Below, piece after piece: positions 44,949 to 56,383 of a stretch of DNA of 62,000 nt. The notes beneath the pieces were generated by a model. The model made no database searches and was not told the origin of the DNA. It was given only the letters and a program-made list of their open reading frames with translations. The stretch covers positions 497,501 through 559,500 of the forward strand of contig WPIO01000046.1 of the NCBI GenBank assembly GCA_009760855.2, given 5' to 3'. This stretch comes from Cristatella mucedo (taxonomy: Eukaryota; Bryozoa; Phylactolaemata; Cristatellidae). Position numbers and translations under genes: made by a program. How positions within the stretch are numbered: position 1 is the first letter of the stretch; each line of letters begins with the position of its first letter.

Positions 44949-45302
44949 ACTATGCAAACGCACGCACGAAGGCGCGGATGGTAGTAATAATTCATTTTAG
45001 CTTAGGGCCAAGTTCACTTTTTATAGAGAGATAGTCAAATTATAAAAATCGAAAACCCAAAAGTGTAAGCGTCCGCTATCGACCGTCCTCTGAACGCTCG
45101 CAACTAACTAGTCATGCTACCTACCCAGCGATCCTAACGGTAACTCATTAGAGGGTTTCTCCAAAGTGGTAATCGTATGGAAGACGGACCGGATTAGCGA
45201 CTCCGCCCCATTGACCTCCCTTTCGGACAGCCGTCACGTCATCCTACTCTTCGTCTCACCCCTTATTCACTCTCAACTCTACTGAACTCTTCGCTAAAAG
45301 CG
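44949..45302. other. unannotated stretch
   Basis: Nothing recognised. Confidence 0.35.
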
Positions 45303-45476
45303 TTGGTTTGGCCCGTGGTTAAGGTGGTCGCCTTTAACAACTGATGTCAAGGTAAATGTATTTGATGACCAAAGTCGTTGGCTCGAGCCCTGTGGCATAT
45401 ATATTCGAGGCGCCTGAATAGAGATTACGTTCTCTGAGGGCGCTAGAAAAATGAATCACATTTTTATTATAAATTC
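45303..45476 (+). mobile_element. SINE-2
   Basis: GGTTTGGCCCGTGGTTAAGG (A-box region), GTCGTTGGCTCGAGCCCTG (B-box region), then AGGCGCCTGAATAGAGATTA, CGTTCTCTGAGGGCGCTAG and an AT-rich end. It carries an insert of about 30 bases between the boxes, shared with the 18.96- and 56.9-kb copies (GTCAAGGTAAATG type). This suggests a SINE-2 subfamily. Confidence 0.88.
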
Positions 45477-45699
45477 TCCGCGGCTAATAAGACAACTAGT
45501 CTGTTCCAACATTTTCCTGTTCTCCTTATGCATCTGCACCATATGATTAGTTGCTGCTCACCATTAAAATGCTGTAAATATGCCGCCGGTAACCGGCGAA
45601 ATCCCGGCCCCTCTGAAAGCAGAAGCAGCAGCAGAAGGCAAGCCGCTCACCAAGATGCCGACCCTAGATCCTGAGAAACCAGCAACTTCTGTCCAGTCT

Positions 45700-47165
45700 C
45701 CATTCTGTCACTGTCATTTAAGAAATTCAAACTAATGGTGACGCAACGGCTGAACGATTATTAAATTCATCTGCTGCGGTTTGCAATGACATTCTCGCTG
45801 ACATGGCCAGTCAGGAGAGGGCAACTCTGCTAGTTACCCTAGATCTCTCGACAGAATTTGTTACAATCGAACGTCGGATCCTTACGGACTCCTCTCGACA
45901 CACCCGTGCATCATTGGTGCACCTCTAAACTGAGTTATTTCCTAATTCAGCGAGAGAAGTTAATAGCTATCGTCCTCCGAAGAGCTCTTACAATAAAGGG
46001 CACCCCAGGCTAGGTGTTGGCCCCGCTTCTTTTCAATATCCATACTCTTCCCTGGCCGAAGCTTCATCAAGAAAAATCTTGATTTTTGTTTTTACGCCAA
46101 TAACACTCACCTCTATACGTACTTTGACCCTTCTCAGGCTTGTTCTACAGGGGACGCACTCACCTGCCTTGCAGCCTACGTGGACGACATTCGCGACTGA
46201 ATGGGTTCTACATCGTGAGCCTAGTGTCACCCTGAAGTTGGAAGACCTTAACCTAGAGATTCGTTCATCTAGCATCGCCTCTGAATTTTCTGGCTGTAGT
46301 ATGGGCGAACTGTTTCAAATAATAGGGGTGAACTGTTCTAAAGCGACTTGCCGTTGGATGAACTCATTGCCTCCACTGTCAAGACGAGCTATTTCATCTG
46401 CGGAGCATTGCCTAAATTTGAGCCCGCTTAGGCAAGAGTATGACAGCCAAACTACTTCACCAGTTTGTGACATCGTGTGTAGACTACGGCACTTCCTTTA
46501 TTCACGGCTCTTGGACTGTGTCCATATCATCTGCAACTCTTGAAAAGCTCACCATGTCATCCGGTCCGTCGCCAAGGATTTGGCTGCCACATTGGAAGAA
46601 TTCTGTTGGAGCTTCACTTGCTCTCTATCAAGCATCGAATTGACGTCAAGATCATCTCACTGGCCTCCAGGTCACTTCAATCACTTGCATCAGCCTACTT
46701 ACTCGAACCACCCAATCCTCTACAGCTAGTCATCTTACTGTTCCTTGCTCAACACTGAAATCTTTTCGTGACCTTTAGCCTTTATTTTACACGCACCTAA
46801 AGCCTGGAATTCTGTTCGAGCTCCTGTTACAGCCTGCACTGACTTTTTATGATTGAAGTCTCAGCTAAAGATGCATCTATTCTGCTCATCTCTGACTCCA
46901 CCACAGTAAACTCGTCATTTTGTTCGTGAGATGCTGCCGTGCTCACCTATGAATGAATCAGTACATATTACTAACCAGGTGTTGCTCTGTAAAGTGACTC
47001 TTGAGTGTCTGCTTGTGTGCTTTGCCCTCTTGTCTAAGCAGCACACTTGCGTGCTTTTGCCATTTTGTCAAAGATTGATACCATGCCTGCTAGGGGCCCA
47101 AAGCAACCGCATAGAGATCTGGTGCTCTCGGAGCCTCATACAAAAGCTTAACTCTTATTAATACT
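45700..47165 (+). mobile_element. LINE (L2/CR1-like), diverged from LINE-A
   Basis: RT blocks with many stops: NDILADMASQERATLLVTLDLSTEF, LAPLLFNIHTLP and LLHQFVTSCVDYGTSF. A C-terminal LKSQLKMHLF-like segment follows. The end resembles the LINE-A 3' stem-loop (GGTGCTCTCGGAGCCTCATA). An old copy, possibly a third subfamily. Confidence 0.75.
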
Positions 47166-47734
47166 TGTTACATCAGCATGGTTAATATACAGCAATGCAT
47201 TAGTCTCGAGTAGACCCTCTTGGCAAAAGCACTATCCTAGGATCGATTATGTCCAACTACAGCTTAGCTATTCGCACCCTCTTGCTATACAGTACTGTTC
47301 CCGGTAAAATACGACTGCTAAACCTAATTGCGTCTCTGCCTCGAGGAGTGAACTCGAAATTTTATCTGTAATCGTGTGCAACAAATTTATCTCCCGGCGT
47401 AAATGCTCCCCCTCCCATGCTAGATCCCCACGACCGAGTGTCAGCGAGGTCAAGCGAAGCTCAGGAATACCAGCCCGGGCTGCACACGTGGGAGCGGCAG
47501 TACCTCGGCCTCTGCTTTACAGTTAATTCCTTAAACATTTTCTTGCCAAAACCTAGTGTTACGACCCTTCCATGCCTAGCATAACCTTCGCTAAGCATAG
47601 AGCCTTTCTCAAGGCTGCCACGACCGCAGTTACCGTCACCGGGTACAGGTGCACAGGGGACGTAGATGCGCCGAGTCACGTGATAACACCCCACCCCCCC
47701 CCCCGAGGAGAGCCATCGCTGAGCATCGAATGTG
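47166..47734. other. unannotated stretch
   Basis: Nothing recognised; poly-C run at about 47694-47704. Confidence 0.35.
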
Positions 47735-47885
47735 CGCATAAGAAAATTGTTCATTTGTATAGCGCTCTACGAGAACTTAATCTCTATTCAGGCGCTTCAC
47801 ATATGCCAAGGGGGCTCGAACCCACGACCTTGATTAAACCTTGGTCCCCCGGGGCGAGCGCCTTAACCACTGGGCTAAACCAGTT
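47735..47885 (-). mobile_element. SINE-2
   Basis: Inverted tail TTGTATAGCGCTCTACGAG, TTCAGGCGCTTCACATATGC, GGCTCGAACCCACGACCTTG (B box), and GCGCCTTAACCACTGGGC then TAAACCAG (A-box region). A nearly full-length copy. Confidence 0.9.
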
Positions 47886-48957
47886 CGGTGCCAGTCACGT
47901 GCTTTAACCGCGTGCTTTAACGGTGTCCCGGCGAAAAGCAGAAGAGTCTTCATGCAGACGCTACTGGATTCGCATTTAGACCGGCGGGTCCGTGCATCTA
48001 TGCAGGCACCCTTTCGCACCAGCGAGGTTACAAGCCGAAACCAGCGTGGCCGAACCTCATTAGTACGCCCCCCTGGAGTGGCGAGCGCAGCTAATGAAGA
48101 TGGCCGACTAGTAGGGAGCTAGTCTTGCTGTAAGCAGAGTTTGGTTTCAGATTTTGAATGCATCGAGCGTCGAGGCTAAATTAACGAGCTAGGGGATCTT
48201 GCATTCGCATTTAATGGCAATCGCCCCAATCGCCACCTCCGGCGTGGTGCATGCGCCCGCGCCCGCGCCACGCGTACTTCTACGGCCAGACAGACCCACC
48301 GCACGAGGTCTGACCGGGCTGGGCGAGTCCGTTTCCCCTGGGGCTACGGTTTCCGCTCTGTAATTGGTTAACGATTTGCGGAAGGACGCAGCGAGGTGGG
48401 GTGAATGCGAGGCGTACAAAGGTCGAAGGTTCTCGCGGCGACTGCAGGCTACCCCAAACCCGCATTCCAACCCAAAACCCGAGCCGTGAGCTCCAAGCTC
48501 CCCCAAATCATGAAACACAAATTCTTACATCAGAGCCAAACCAAGCAGACCCGGACAGAGCCAAACAAAGCCAAACCCAGAATCCCGAATCCAAAACCGC
48601 CGAACCCCGAACCGCCGAGCCTGAAGCTCTAAAACGCCAACCCCCGGCGCTAGCGCCCCGCTGGCTGCGGGTAGCGCTTCTGCCCTCGGCTGGCGCAAAG
48701 TCGCAGCAGCTGCAGCAGCAGGCAGCGGAGGAGGCGCCCCGATTTCGCATCCCTGGAGTGCTGCTCACGTCGTGCAGCAGCGCCTCCTTCATTGGCGGCT
48801 CTCTCGTAGGGAGCCATTAGCGCCGGACATCATGCCGAACCGTCGGCGATGCCCAGGAAACCGCCGCCATCTTGTCGTCTGTTCGAAGCGAAAGAAGAGC
48901 TCCCGACTATTAATGCCGACGTGGCAGTGACGTGGCAGGGAAAGTCCGCTTGAGCTC
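47886..48957. other. unannotated stretch, possible promoter-type tract
   Basis: A stretch of imperfect AACCCNAA and CCNAACC repeats lies at 48455-48640. The + ORF 48401-48820 (139 codons) largely translates it. A perfect YY1-type motif GCCGCCATCTTG is at 48863-48874. No gene recognised. Confidence 0.3.
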
Positions 48958-49118
48958 GTCGGTCGGTCGGTCGGTCGGTCGGTCGGTCGGTCGGTCGGTC
49001 GGTCGGTCGGTCGGTCGGTCGGTCGGTCGGTCGGTCGGTCGGTCGGTCGGTCGGTCGGTCGGTCGGTCGGTCGGTCGGTCGGTCGGTCGGTCGGTCGGTC
49101 GGTTGGTTGGTCGGTCGC
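48958..49118. repeat. (TCGG)n microsatellite, about 40 units
   Basis: Pure GGTC/TCGG tetranucleotides to 49100, then two GGTT variants and two final units. All frames on both strands are open across it, giving VGRS or PTDR repeats in translation. Confidence 0.97.
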
Positions 49119-49254
49119 CAATCGCTCACCCGGTCTGTGCAAGCGCAACTTGGCGAGACTGAGTCAGCGGTTCAATTTGCGTAAGGCTAGGCTGAAATTC
49201 CAGCGGATATCAATTCGCTCGGTAGGAAAGAGACACTGACATGTCCTTACGGAC

Positions 49255-49257
<3 letters not shown>

Positions 49258-49288
<31 letters not shown>

Positions 49289-50108
49289 TTCACTTGATAA
49301 AGCGCCCTCAGAGAACTTAATCTCTCTCTCTCTCTAGGCGCTTTACATTTGCTGCAAAGGGAAATGCAATTGAATGGTAAGTAAAATCATGCTTGAAAAA
49401 CAAACGAATGAATAATATGTTTAGGGGTGACATGCACAGGGTCAGCATGCAAATGTGGTTAGTGGCAGCATGCGCAGTGTCAGCACGCATAAGCACATCA
49501 AAGACGAATCACAGGGACCCACTGAATGCTGTCCTAAATAGGTATGTTTTTAGGTTCCTTTTAAATGTGGTCAGGTCAGGGGATGTTTTGACGCAGGTCG
49601 GGAGGGAGTTCCAGGCTTTGGGAGCATATGAACTAAATGCACGGTCTCCAAAGGATTTAAGGTTTGTACGAGGTATTTCTAGACTGTTGGATTCCGAAAC
49701 GCTGGTGGTACGATGCTTGGCCTGATGGGGTAGTATATCTGACAGATAGGCTGGAGCCATAGAATGAAGGGACCTAAAAGTGAGCGACAAAACCTTGAAG
49801 TCAATCCGCTGCTTGACTGGTAGCCAGTGCAGGTCGGCGAGAAGTGGAGTAATGTGGCAACTGCGACGCTCACGGCAGACAAGTCTAGCTGCCGAGTTTT
49901 GCACAAGCTGCAATCGCCTGATCGCACATGCTGGTAGGCCAGTAAGCAGTGAGTTGCAGAAGTCGAGACGGGATGTCACGAATGCAGGAACTAACTTGGA
50001 CGTGGTATCTTTATCTAAACAAGCCCGAATTTTAGCAATGTTATGAAGCTTAAAATAGGTGGATTTGACTGTGGAGCTGATATGGTCGTCTAACGAGAGG
50101 TCGCTTGG
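49258..50108 (-). mobile_element. LINE-A, best preserved copy
   Basis: Minus strand. An inverted (ATT)n tail (49257-49285) is followed by the stem-loop with an expanded CT run (49321-49336), the 3' UTR, then the C-terminal RT ORF up to about 50108. It nearly matches the nested copy at 4075-4771. 5'-truncated within RT. Confidence 0.92.
49509..50105 (-). pseudogene. RT C-terminal ORF of LINE-A
   Basis: Uninterrupted for 156 codons from 49979 to 49509. Blocks in order: [75 protein letters not shown] and TTFKRNLKTYLFRTAF at the C terminus. Upstream of the first Met the same frame continues with DDHISSTVKSTYFKL, LHNIAKIRACLDKDT and KLVPAFV. No catalytic YADD block is present, so this is only the thumb and C-terminal part of an L2/CR1 RT. 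The intact frame points to recent insertion. Confidence 0.88.
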
Positions 50109-50604
50109 GAGTTGAAACCGTGGCCTTCGACGCTCGAAGCTTGTGTCGTGGCCACAGGCGTCGCTAAGGGAGGAAAACGATTGTGGGGCGCAGCCCCTTT
50201 AGGCTGTTCCGCAAAGGAGCAGGCGCCCTTTGCGGTCTTTTCCATTCCGTTGGCTCCCAGCGAGGTTAGTATTTATGCCCACCTTGTCAAAAGCTATAGT
50301 GTTGGTTTCTGGGACACCCTGGCTCTCGCCAAGCCACCCGAGCTCGAGCAGTTTTGCCTGCTGGTTAGCACGATCTTGGACTAGCAGTGATATTTGATCT
50401 CTAGCGATCGCCAGCATCGTAGGCAGATATCGACGCTGACATCTTCAAACTCCGCATCTACAAATTTTCTGCTTCAACCGCTAAGTTGAGATCTATCGGC
50501 TAAAATCAGGGTCACTAACATGGCAATAGAACCGTTGAAATGGATATTTTCGACACTCGGCAGCCAGTAAAAAGAGTTGCTGACACATATGTATAAATAA
50601 ATGT
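50109..50604. other. unannotated stretch
   Basis: Nothing recognised. Confidence 0.35.
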
Positions 50605-50738
50605 AGTTCATTTGCATAGTGCCCAAAGAAAACTTGATCTCTATTCGGGCGTTTCACATAGGCCTCTCGGCTCGAGCCCACGACCTCAGGCAGACCTTGG
50701 TCGGGGCGAGCACCTCAACCGCTGGACCAAACCAGCTT
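50605..50738 (-). mobile_element. SINE-2
   Basis: Inverted tail TTTGCATAGTGCCCAAAG, CTATTCGGGCGTTTCACATA, GGCTCGAGCCCACGACCTC (B box), and GCACCTCAACCGCTGGACC then AAACCAGC (A-box region). Confidence 0.88.
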
Positions 50739-50977
50739 GACAATTGGGCATTCATTTTCTGTCGAGAAAAATATTTGGTCTTTGTAGAGTGGTTCGAGGT
50801 AATTTACACGACCATCACTCCGTGAAATGCGATGCAAATGGTGAGGCAAAGAGGGTTGAGGGTTGGTGCAGTTCAAGAGTGTTGAGTAAAGAGGCCGACC
50901 ATAATCTGCCGAGCAGGGCGCTGCGGCAGCAGCCGGGCAGGCGCTCTCGGAGCGGCCGCTATCATTCTTGTTGTGTC

Positions 50978-51013
50978 GGCGTATGCGTATACGTATACGT
51001 ATACGCATACGCC
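50978..51013. repeat. 36-bp perfect palindrome
   Basis: The left arm GGCGTATGCGTATACGTA is followed at once by its exact reverse complement TACGTATACGCATACGCC. The core is alternating purine-pyrimidine. Confidence 0.95.
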
Positions 51014-51128
51014 CTGTAGCCCGCGCCGTCGCTGCCCGAGCCCGGCAGCTGCGGGCGCTGCGCGCCGCGCCTCGAGGCGGCGGCCCACAACGACGACGGT
51101 GTCGTCGACTCGGAGGCAGTGGCGGAGG

Positions 51129-51316
<188 letters not shown>

Positions 51317-51441
51317 CCAGCAGCAGAGGGCTGTGGCCGGAGTAAGCTGACTCGCGACAACCGCAGCATAGACTCCACCACCGTGGCGGCGTGCGTCACT
51401 GGAACGGCACTGGTACCAGACCGACTGCATTGTGTGCAGCG

Positions 51442-51492
51442 AGCCAGCTTCGACTCGCTCGCTGCCAGCTTCGACTCGCTCGCTGCCAGCTT
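51442..51492. repeat. 21-bp tandem repeat
   Basis: GCCAGCTTCGACTCGCTCGCT twice plus a partial copy. It encodes a FDSLAAS repeat in one frame. Confidence 0.92.
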
Positions 51493-51567
51493 CGCTAGCA
51501 CGGCCGAGGTCACCCACCATTTGAAGGGCGATGTGTTCTACCAGTGTCCCGAGAGCGCTCGAAAGTG

Positions 51568-51656
<89 letters not shown>

Positions 51657-51709
51657 CTCTGTCTCTGTCTCTGTCTCTCTCTGTCTCTCTCTCTCTGTGT
51701 GTCTCTGTC

Positions 51710-51759
<50 letters not shown>

Positions 51760-51762
51760 CCT

Positions 51763-51833
<71 letters not shown>
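51568..51833. repeat. (CT)n/(CTGT)n microsatellite
   Basis: CT dinucleotides with a GTCT-repeat core at about 51713-51755, then CT again. It lies inverted relative to the GA tract 255 bases upstream. Confidence 0.97.
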
Positions 51834-51837
51834 AGAG

Positions 51838-52440
51838 AAGTGAAGCGCCAAGCGGCACCTGTCCAACTGTCGCCAAAAGCCCAAAGAAGGGATGCATCCG
51901 CTGAGGCGGGCAACTCGAGAGGTCCGCTCGCCGCACGGTGGCAGCAGCGGCATCGCTGTCGGCCATCGCGGTCGGCCGCCAGCACCGGCGGCTGCGTCGC
52001 GTCGGAGCTCGAGCTGCCGCCGGCCGAATTAGCGCCCGCCGCCTCCGCTGCGACGCGGAAGAAGCGGCTGGACTTGCACGTGACTCGCTCGATGCGCTCC
52101 CAAGTGCTCGGCAGCTCGCAGCTCCGGCGCCCGAACAACGGCTCGACAAGTCGGACGACGACGGCGACGACGATACCGGCGACGAGTCGCCGAGCAGCAG
52201 GCGGCCCTCTGGCGAGCATCTGAACGAGCCAAACGTCGAAGTGGCCGACGCGGCTACAGGGGGGGGGGTGGGGGTGGGGCAAGCCGGCTTACTTCCAGAC
52301 TGGCCCCGAGCCGCTGCTGAGGGCCGGAAGAAGAGGTTGGCCTTCGCCAAGTCTGAACTCGGCACGAACAACCGCGAGCTGGAAGAAGTAGTGGTCTTTA
52401 GCACGTTGACCTCTAAGCTCTGCAAACAAAGCTGAGAAAA
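51838..52440. other. GC-rich block open on both strands, possible exon
   Basis: The + frame 51938-52435 (165 codons) contains an acidic patch DKSDDDGDDDTGDESPSSRRP and a C-terminal NNRELEEVVVFSTL. Another + frame (to 52223) and a minus frame (51832-52500, 222 codons) are also open. The acidic and Ser-rich segment looks more protein-like than the surrounding frames. With three open frames and no recognised domain, coding status is unresolved. Confidence 0.2.
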
Positions 52441-52829
52441 ATGCTGAGCGCGAACTTCAATCTGCGTCGCTACGCCAACCGGCATCTGCGGCCCTAGCAA
52501 TATCAGCGTGGGCTGTGCACATTAAAGTCGAACGATAAGTCCGACTGACAGAAAGTATCCTAATTAAAGAACTGTCAATTCTTTTGTCACGCCAGGAAGT
52601 GAGATAAAGGTCAAAATAAGGGCGTTATTCTGTACTAAGTAGCTGCACATTTTTAAGTAATTTCGATCGGCGTCTGGCGAGATGTGGCGCAACAGAACCA
52701 TCGCAGAATCCGAGAATGGACACCCGAGCTCCGACTGCACGATCCGAGAGCACTGCATCGATTACCACACCAGATTGCCAGCACATTCTGAGGACCTTTA
52801 GGGACTCCACGTTTATTTGGTGGACGGTG
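52441..52829. other. unannotated stretch
   Basis: Nothing recognised. Confidence 0.35.
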
Positions 52830-52863
52830 TGGCCTCGACTCTGGTTCACCAGAGTCGAGGCCA
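52830..52863. repeat. perfect hairpin, 15-bp stem with 4-base loop
   Basis: TGGCCTCGACTCTGG, loop TTCA, then the exact complement CCAGAGTCGAGGCCA. Confidence 0.95.
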
Positions 52864-52991
52864 GACCTTAATCAGATGCTCGAGGGATCTAAATACACTC
52901 TAACGTGGACCGAATACCTCCCAACTACCTCAGAAAGTATCGCTTTAGTTTATGGATTACTCTACGTGTGGGAAAGTGATGATGGCTGCAC

Positions 52992-53016
52992 TGTGTGTGT
53001 GTGTGTGTGTGTGTGT
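52992..53016. repeat. (GT)n microsatellite
   Basis: About 12 GT units. Confidence 0.9.
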
Positions 53017-53094
53017 ACGCGAAATGACGGACTACGAGCCTTGTCCAGTTCTAGCTATTATACCATGGTAGTAGCAGCGTAGCCCTGATCTCGT

Positions 53095-53790
53095 CCTCAA
53101 CCATTTATTTAGGAAAATCCTGGCCTGTGCCCTTAATCGTGTGCAACCGGTGGAGAGTGCGTCGTCTCGTCTCGTCTGTCGTAAACGGCGTAGCTGCCAC
53201 ATCACGCCCAAGATTCTCTGTCTGATTGCTCATAGGTCACTTCACTGGCTAGCACCAGACTACCTATCCAACCGCTTTGCTCCTCCAGTCACGTGCTCTC
53301 GCATCGCCAGCTTCTCGGCACCTAGGTAGCTCACATTCCCTTGAACTGAATGGCAACATTTTGGTAATTAAACTTTAAATTCATATGCATCCAGCCTGGA
53401 GCTTGCTTCTGGTTGCGGTTACTACCTGCTATAACCTTGTATCTTTGAATTCTCAGAAAAAGACGCATCTGTTCTGGTCCGACTGTTGCTTCGTCGAAGT
53501 GTACTTGTCTATCTTTTTTCCCCAGTGTGCTTCGCGTGTATACACGCGCATGATTTATTTAATGTCACTAGCCAGAGGTCTTACTAACCGGTGGCTACGA
53601 GTGTCTGCATGTTACTTTGGCATTACTTTTGCCTGAGCATGACGTTAGTTTGCTTTTGCATGCTTGCAACCGTGCGTATCACTAGCCCTGGAGTACTAAT
53701 TCTCTTCCAGGGAGTTGTAAATCGTCTGGAAAGATAAAGTTCTCTTAGAATGCTATATAATCGACGTATTATTAGTTTTATTATTTATCT
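53095..53790 (+). mobile_element. LINE (L2/CR1-like) 3' copy with internal deletion
   Basis: Encodes a [16 protein letters not shown] block, then jumps to LHWLAPDYLSNRF, so the HWLP to APAYLS region is collapsed. Later it has KKTHLFW, GTAAATCGTCTGGAAAGATA, AGTTCTCTTAGAATGCTAT and an ATT-type tail. Confidence 0.75.
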
Positions 53791-54563
53791 GCGATTATCA
53801 GGAGTCATCACATTTCGCATTTCAGATGCGCCCTCTCTTTAAACCTGCAATTGCCGTGGTCAATTTAGAAGAATTTGCCAGGAAATATATTGAGAAGTCT
53901 AACACCTAAGATCGTGGTGGGGAACAGCGTGATGAGATCGGAATGGTGCTCTGCTGCCGCGCTTTCCCACATGCTGGAGGGCATGCTTCTGATGCTCGCA
54001 CGAGGTTCCATCGCTGATGCCCACCAGACGGCATTATTTACCGCCAGGTTCCCGCCTACAGCAGTCTCGCTTCCGCCTCAGTAAACTCCCGTCATTTTCT
54101 GACGAATACGTAGTGTAGAATGAGCACGGCCCGACAGCTGCAGATATTGGCAATATATATTCGCGTATGTAACGATTACTGCAATCGACTGGATTTAATC
54201 TCAATAAATATAATAAACCATTCATATTCCTACGCGGTCAGACACTTGCAAATTCAAGGCATATTCGAGCCATGGGGTAAGAGATGTCTTGGACCGCGAT
54301 CAGCCACGATCGAGTCCTACCGAATCGGGAATGCTCAATTTCAGGCTCCATGCTACATTTATTCATTCTCGACATGCATAGTTTAATGTAATCAATTTAC
54401 ATGGTTTTTATTTTTGTACACTTAAATTAACGACTGCTTGGTGTCAACTAAGCGTTTCATTCTGGCTTTGCCTAATGAAAGGTTCATCGTTAGACGAACG
54501 GTCGCCGAAAGCCGCCTAGATTGTAATAGCCAATGGAGTACGAAAGTTAGAGTAAGAAAGTTA
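53791..54563. other. unannotated stretch
   Basis: Nothing recognised; AT-rich in its second half. Confidence 0.4.
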
Positions 54564-55033
<470 letters not shown>

Positions 55034-55224
55034 GGAGAGGAATGAAGATTCTTGGAAGAACTCTGCGACCGACGGCAATAAACGATGGCCCATTAATTTT
55101 GAACAGCTCTGTTTCTTATTGCAAAATGTTTGCAGAGAAACCGTATGCAATGGTTTTCAATATATTATCTTCTTCAGAGAATAGTTGTACCATCAGCTCA
55201 GTAGCGCTACAGGGTCGAAACTCC

Positions 55225-55282
55225 GCTTCGAAGATTGAGTTATCTGAGGACGCTATGTCGAGTGTATTATTATTATTATGCA
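55225..55282 (+). mobile_element. LINE-A 3' end fragment
   Basis: GATTGAGTTATCTGAGGACG then CTATGTCGAG and (ATT)n. Only the second half of the stem-loop and the tail. Confidence 0.6.
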
Positions 55283-56037
55283 CAATCATATGGGTCATCT
55301 CATCGATGAAGAAATGGCAGAGCACTCGATCAGCTTGAGGCTTTTAGTTTGGCGGAAGTAAGAGAAGTATTGATTTAACAGCCTCGTTTATCTAGCGGCA
55401 GAGGTTCCTAAGATAAGACCGCAGGGCTAAAAGGGGTGCCATAGCCCGAGTTCACATACCGGTATGTCAAAAGCCCTCGCACCGCTCTCCTTTTGTTTCT
55501 AGTTCTTCGTATGCAACGCAGTATGAGGGAAGTGCCCCTACTTAGCACTCAAGAGGTTTTCAAGTTGTTTACTTGCCGAAAAGCAAGTTCACTCAAGCCA
55601 GGCCCAAACACTGTCTGTACGTAAGCGTCGCCAGCCCAAAAACGTGACTCTCATTCAGTTGCCGGAGAATCTGCCGAAAATTTACTTGTAAACATTGCAC
55701 CACCTGTACATGAGCGAACCTGGAATCTGGCCTGTCGGCCTAGGCGCTAGGCCATCTAGACACCGCTTCCCGCTTGTCAGTGGAACGAGTGGCAGGCGGA
55801 GGCACGGTACTTGTAGGCTGCCTGCTGTAGCCTGCCTAGCGAGTACGGCGGACGAGCTGCAATTTGAAAAAGATGCGCACGATCGCAGCTCGTTGCTGCG
55901 ATCGTTGCTGCGATCTTGCCTCCGAGCTTCTGAAGTAGCAAGCTATTAACCACCGTACCTGATGTACATTGTAAGTACGAAGCCTGGAAACAGAAGAACG
56001 AGCGCAGGCTCTAGAGAGAGCCAGATAATGACTTTAG

Positions 56038-56040
<3 letters not shown>
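55283..56040. other. unannotated stretch
   Basis: Contains a short direct repeat TTGCTGCGATC at 55893 and 55905. No gene recognised. Confidence 0.35.
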
Positions 56041-56132
<92 letters not shown>

Positions 56133-56383
56133 TGTGTATGTGTGTGTGTATGTGTGTGTGTGTGTGTGTGCAGGGAGAGAGAGAAAAAAAAGATAAAGGG
56201 AGAGTAAGAGCTAAAGAGTGAGAGGGGGAGAGAGAGAGAGAGAGAGAGAGCAAAACAGAGAGAGGGTGAGAGAGAGCCAAAGAGTGAGCGAGAGAGAGAG
56301 GGAGAGAGAGAAAGAGAGAGAGCAAAAGAGAGGGAGAACCAAAGAGTGAGAGAGGGAGAGAGGGAGGGAGGGAGAGAGAGAGA
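56041..56383. repeat. compound microsatellite (TA)n, (GT)n, (GA)n
   Basis: TA to 56091, GT with TTTGT and TATG variants to 56170, then GA-rich purine repeats to 56383. Confidence 0.97.

Noticed and set aside
48789-49148. Peptide made of PTDR repeats
   Set aside because: All frames of the (TCGG)n array are open, so the repeat peptide is not evidence of coding.
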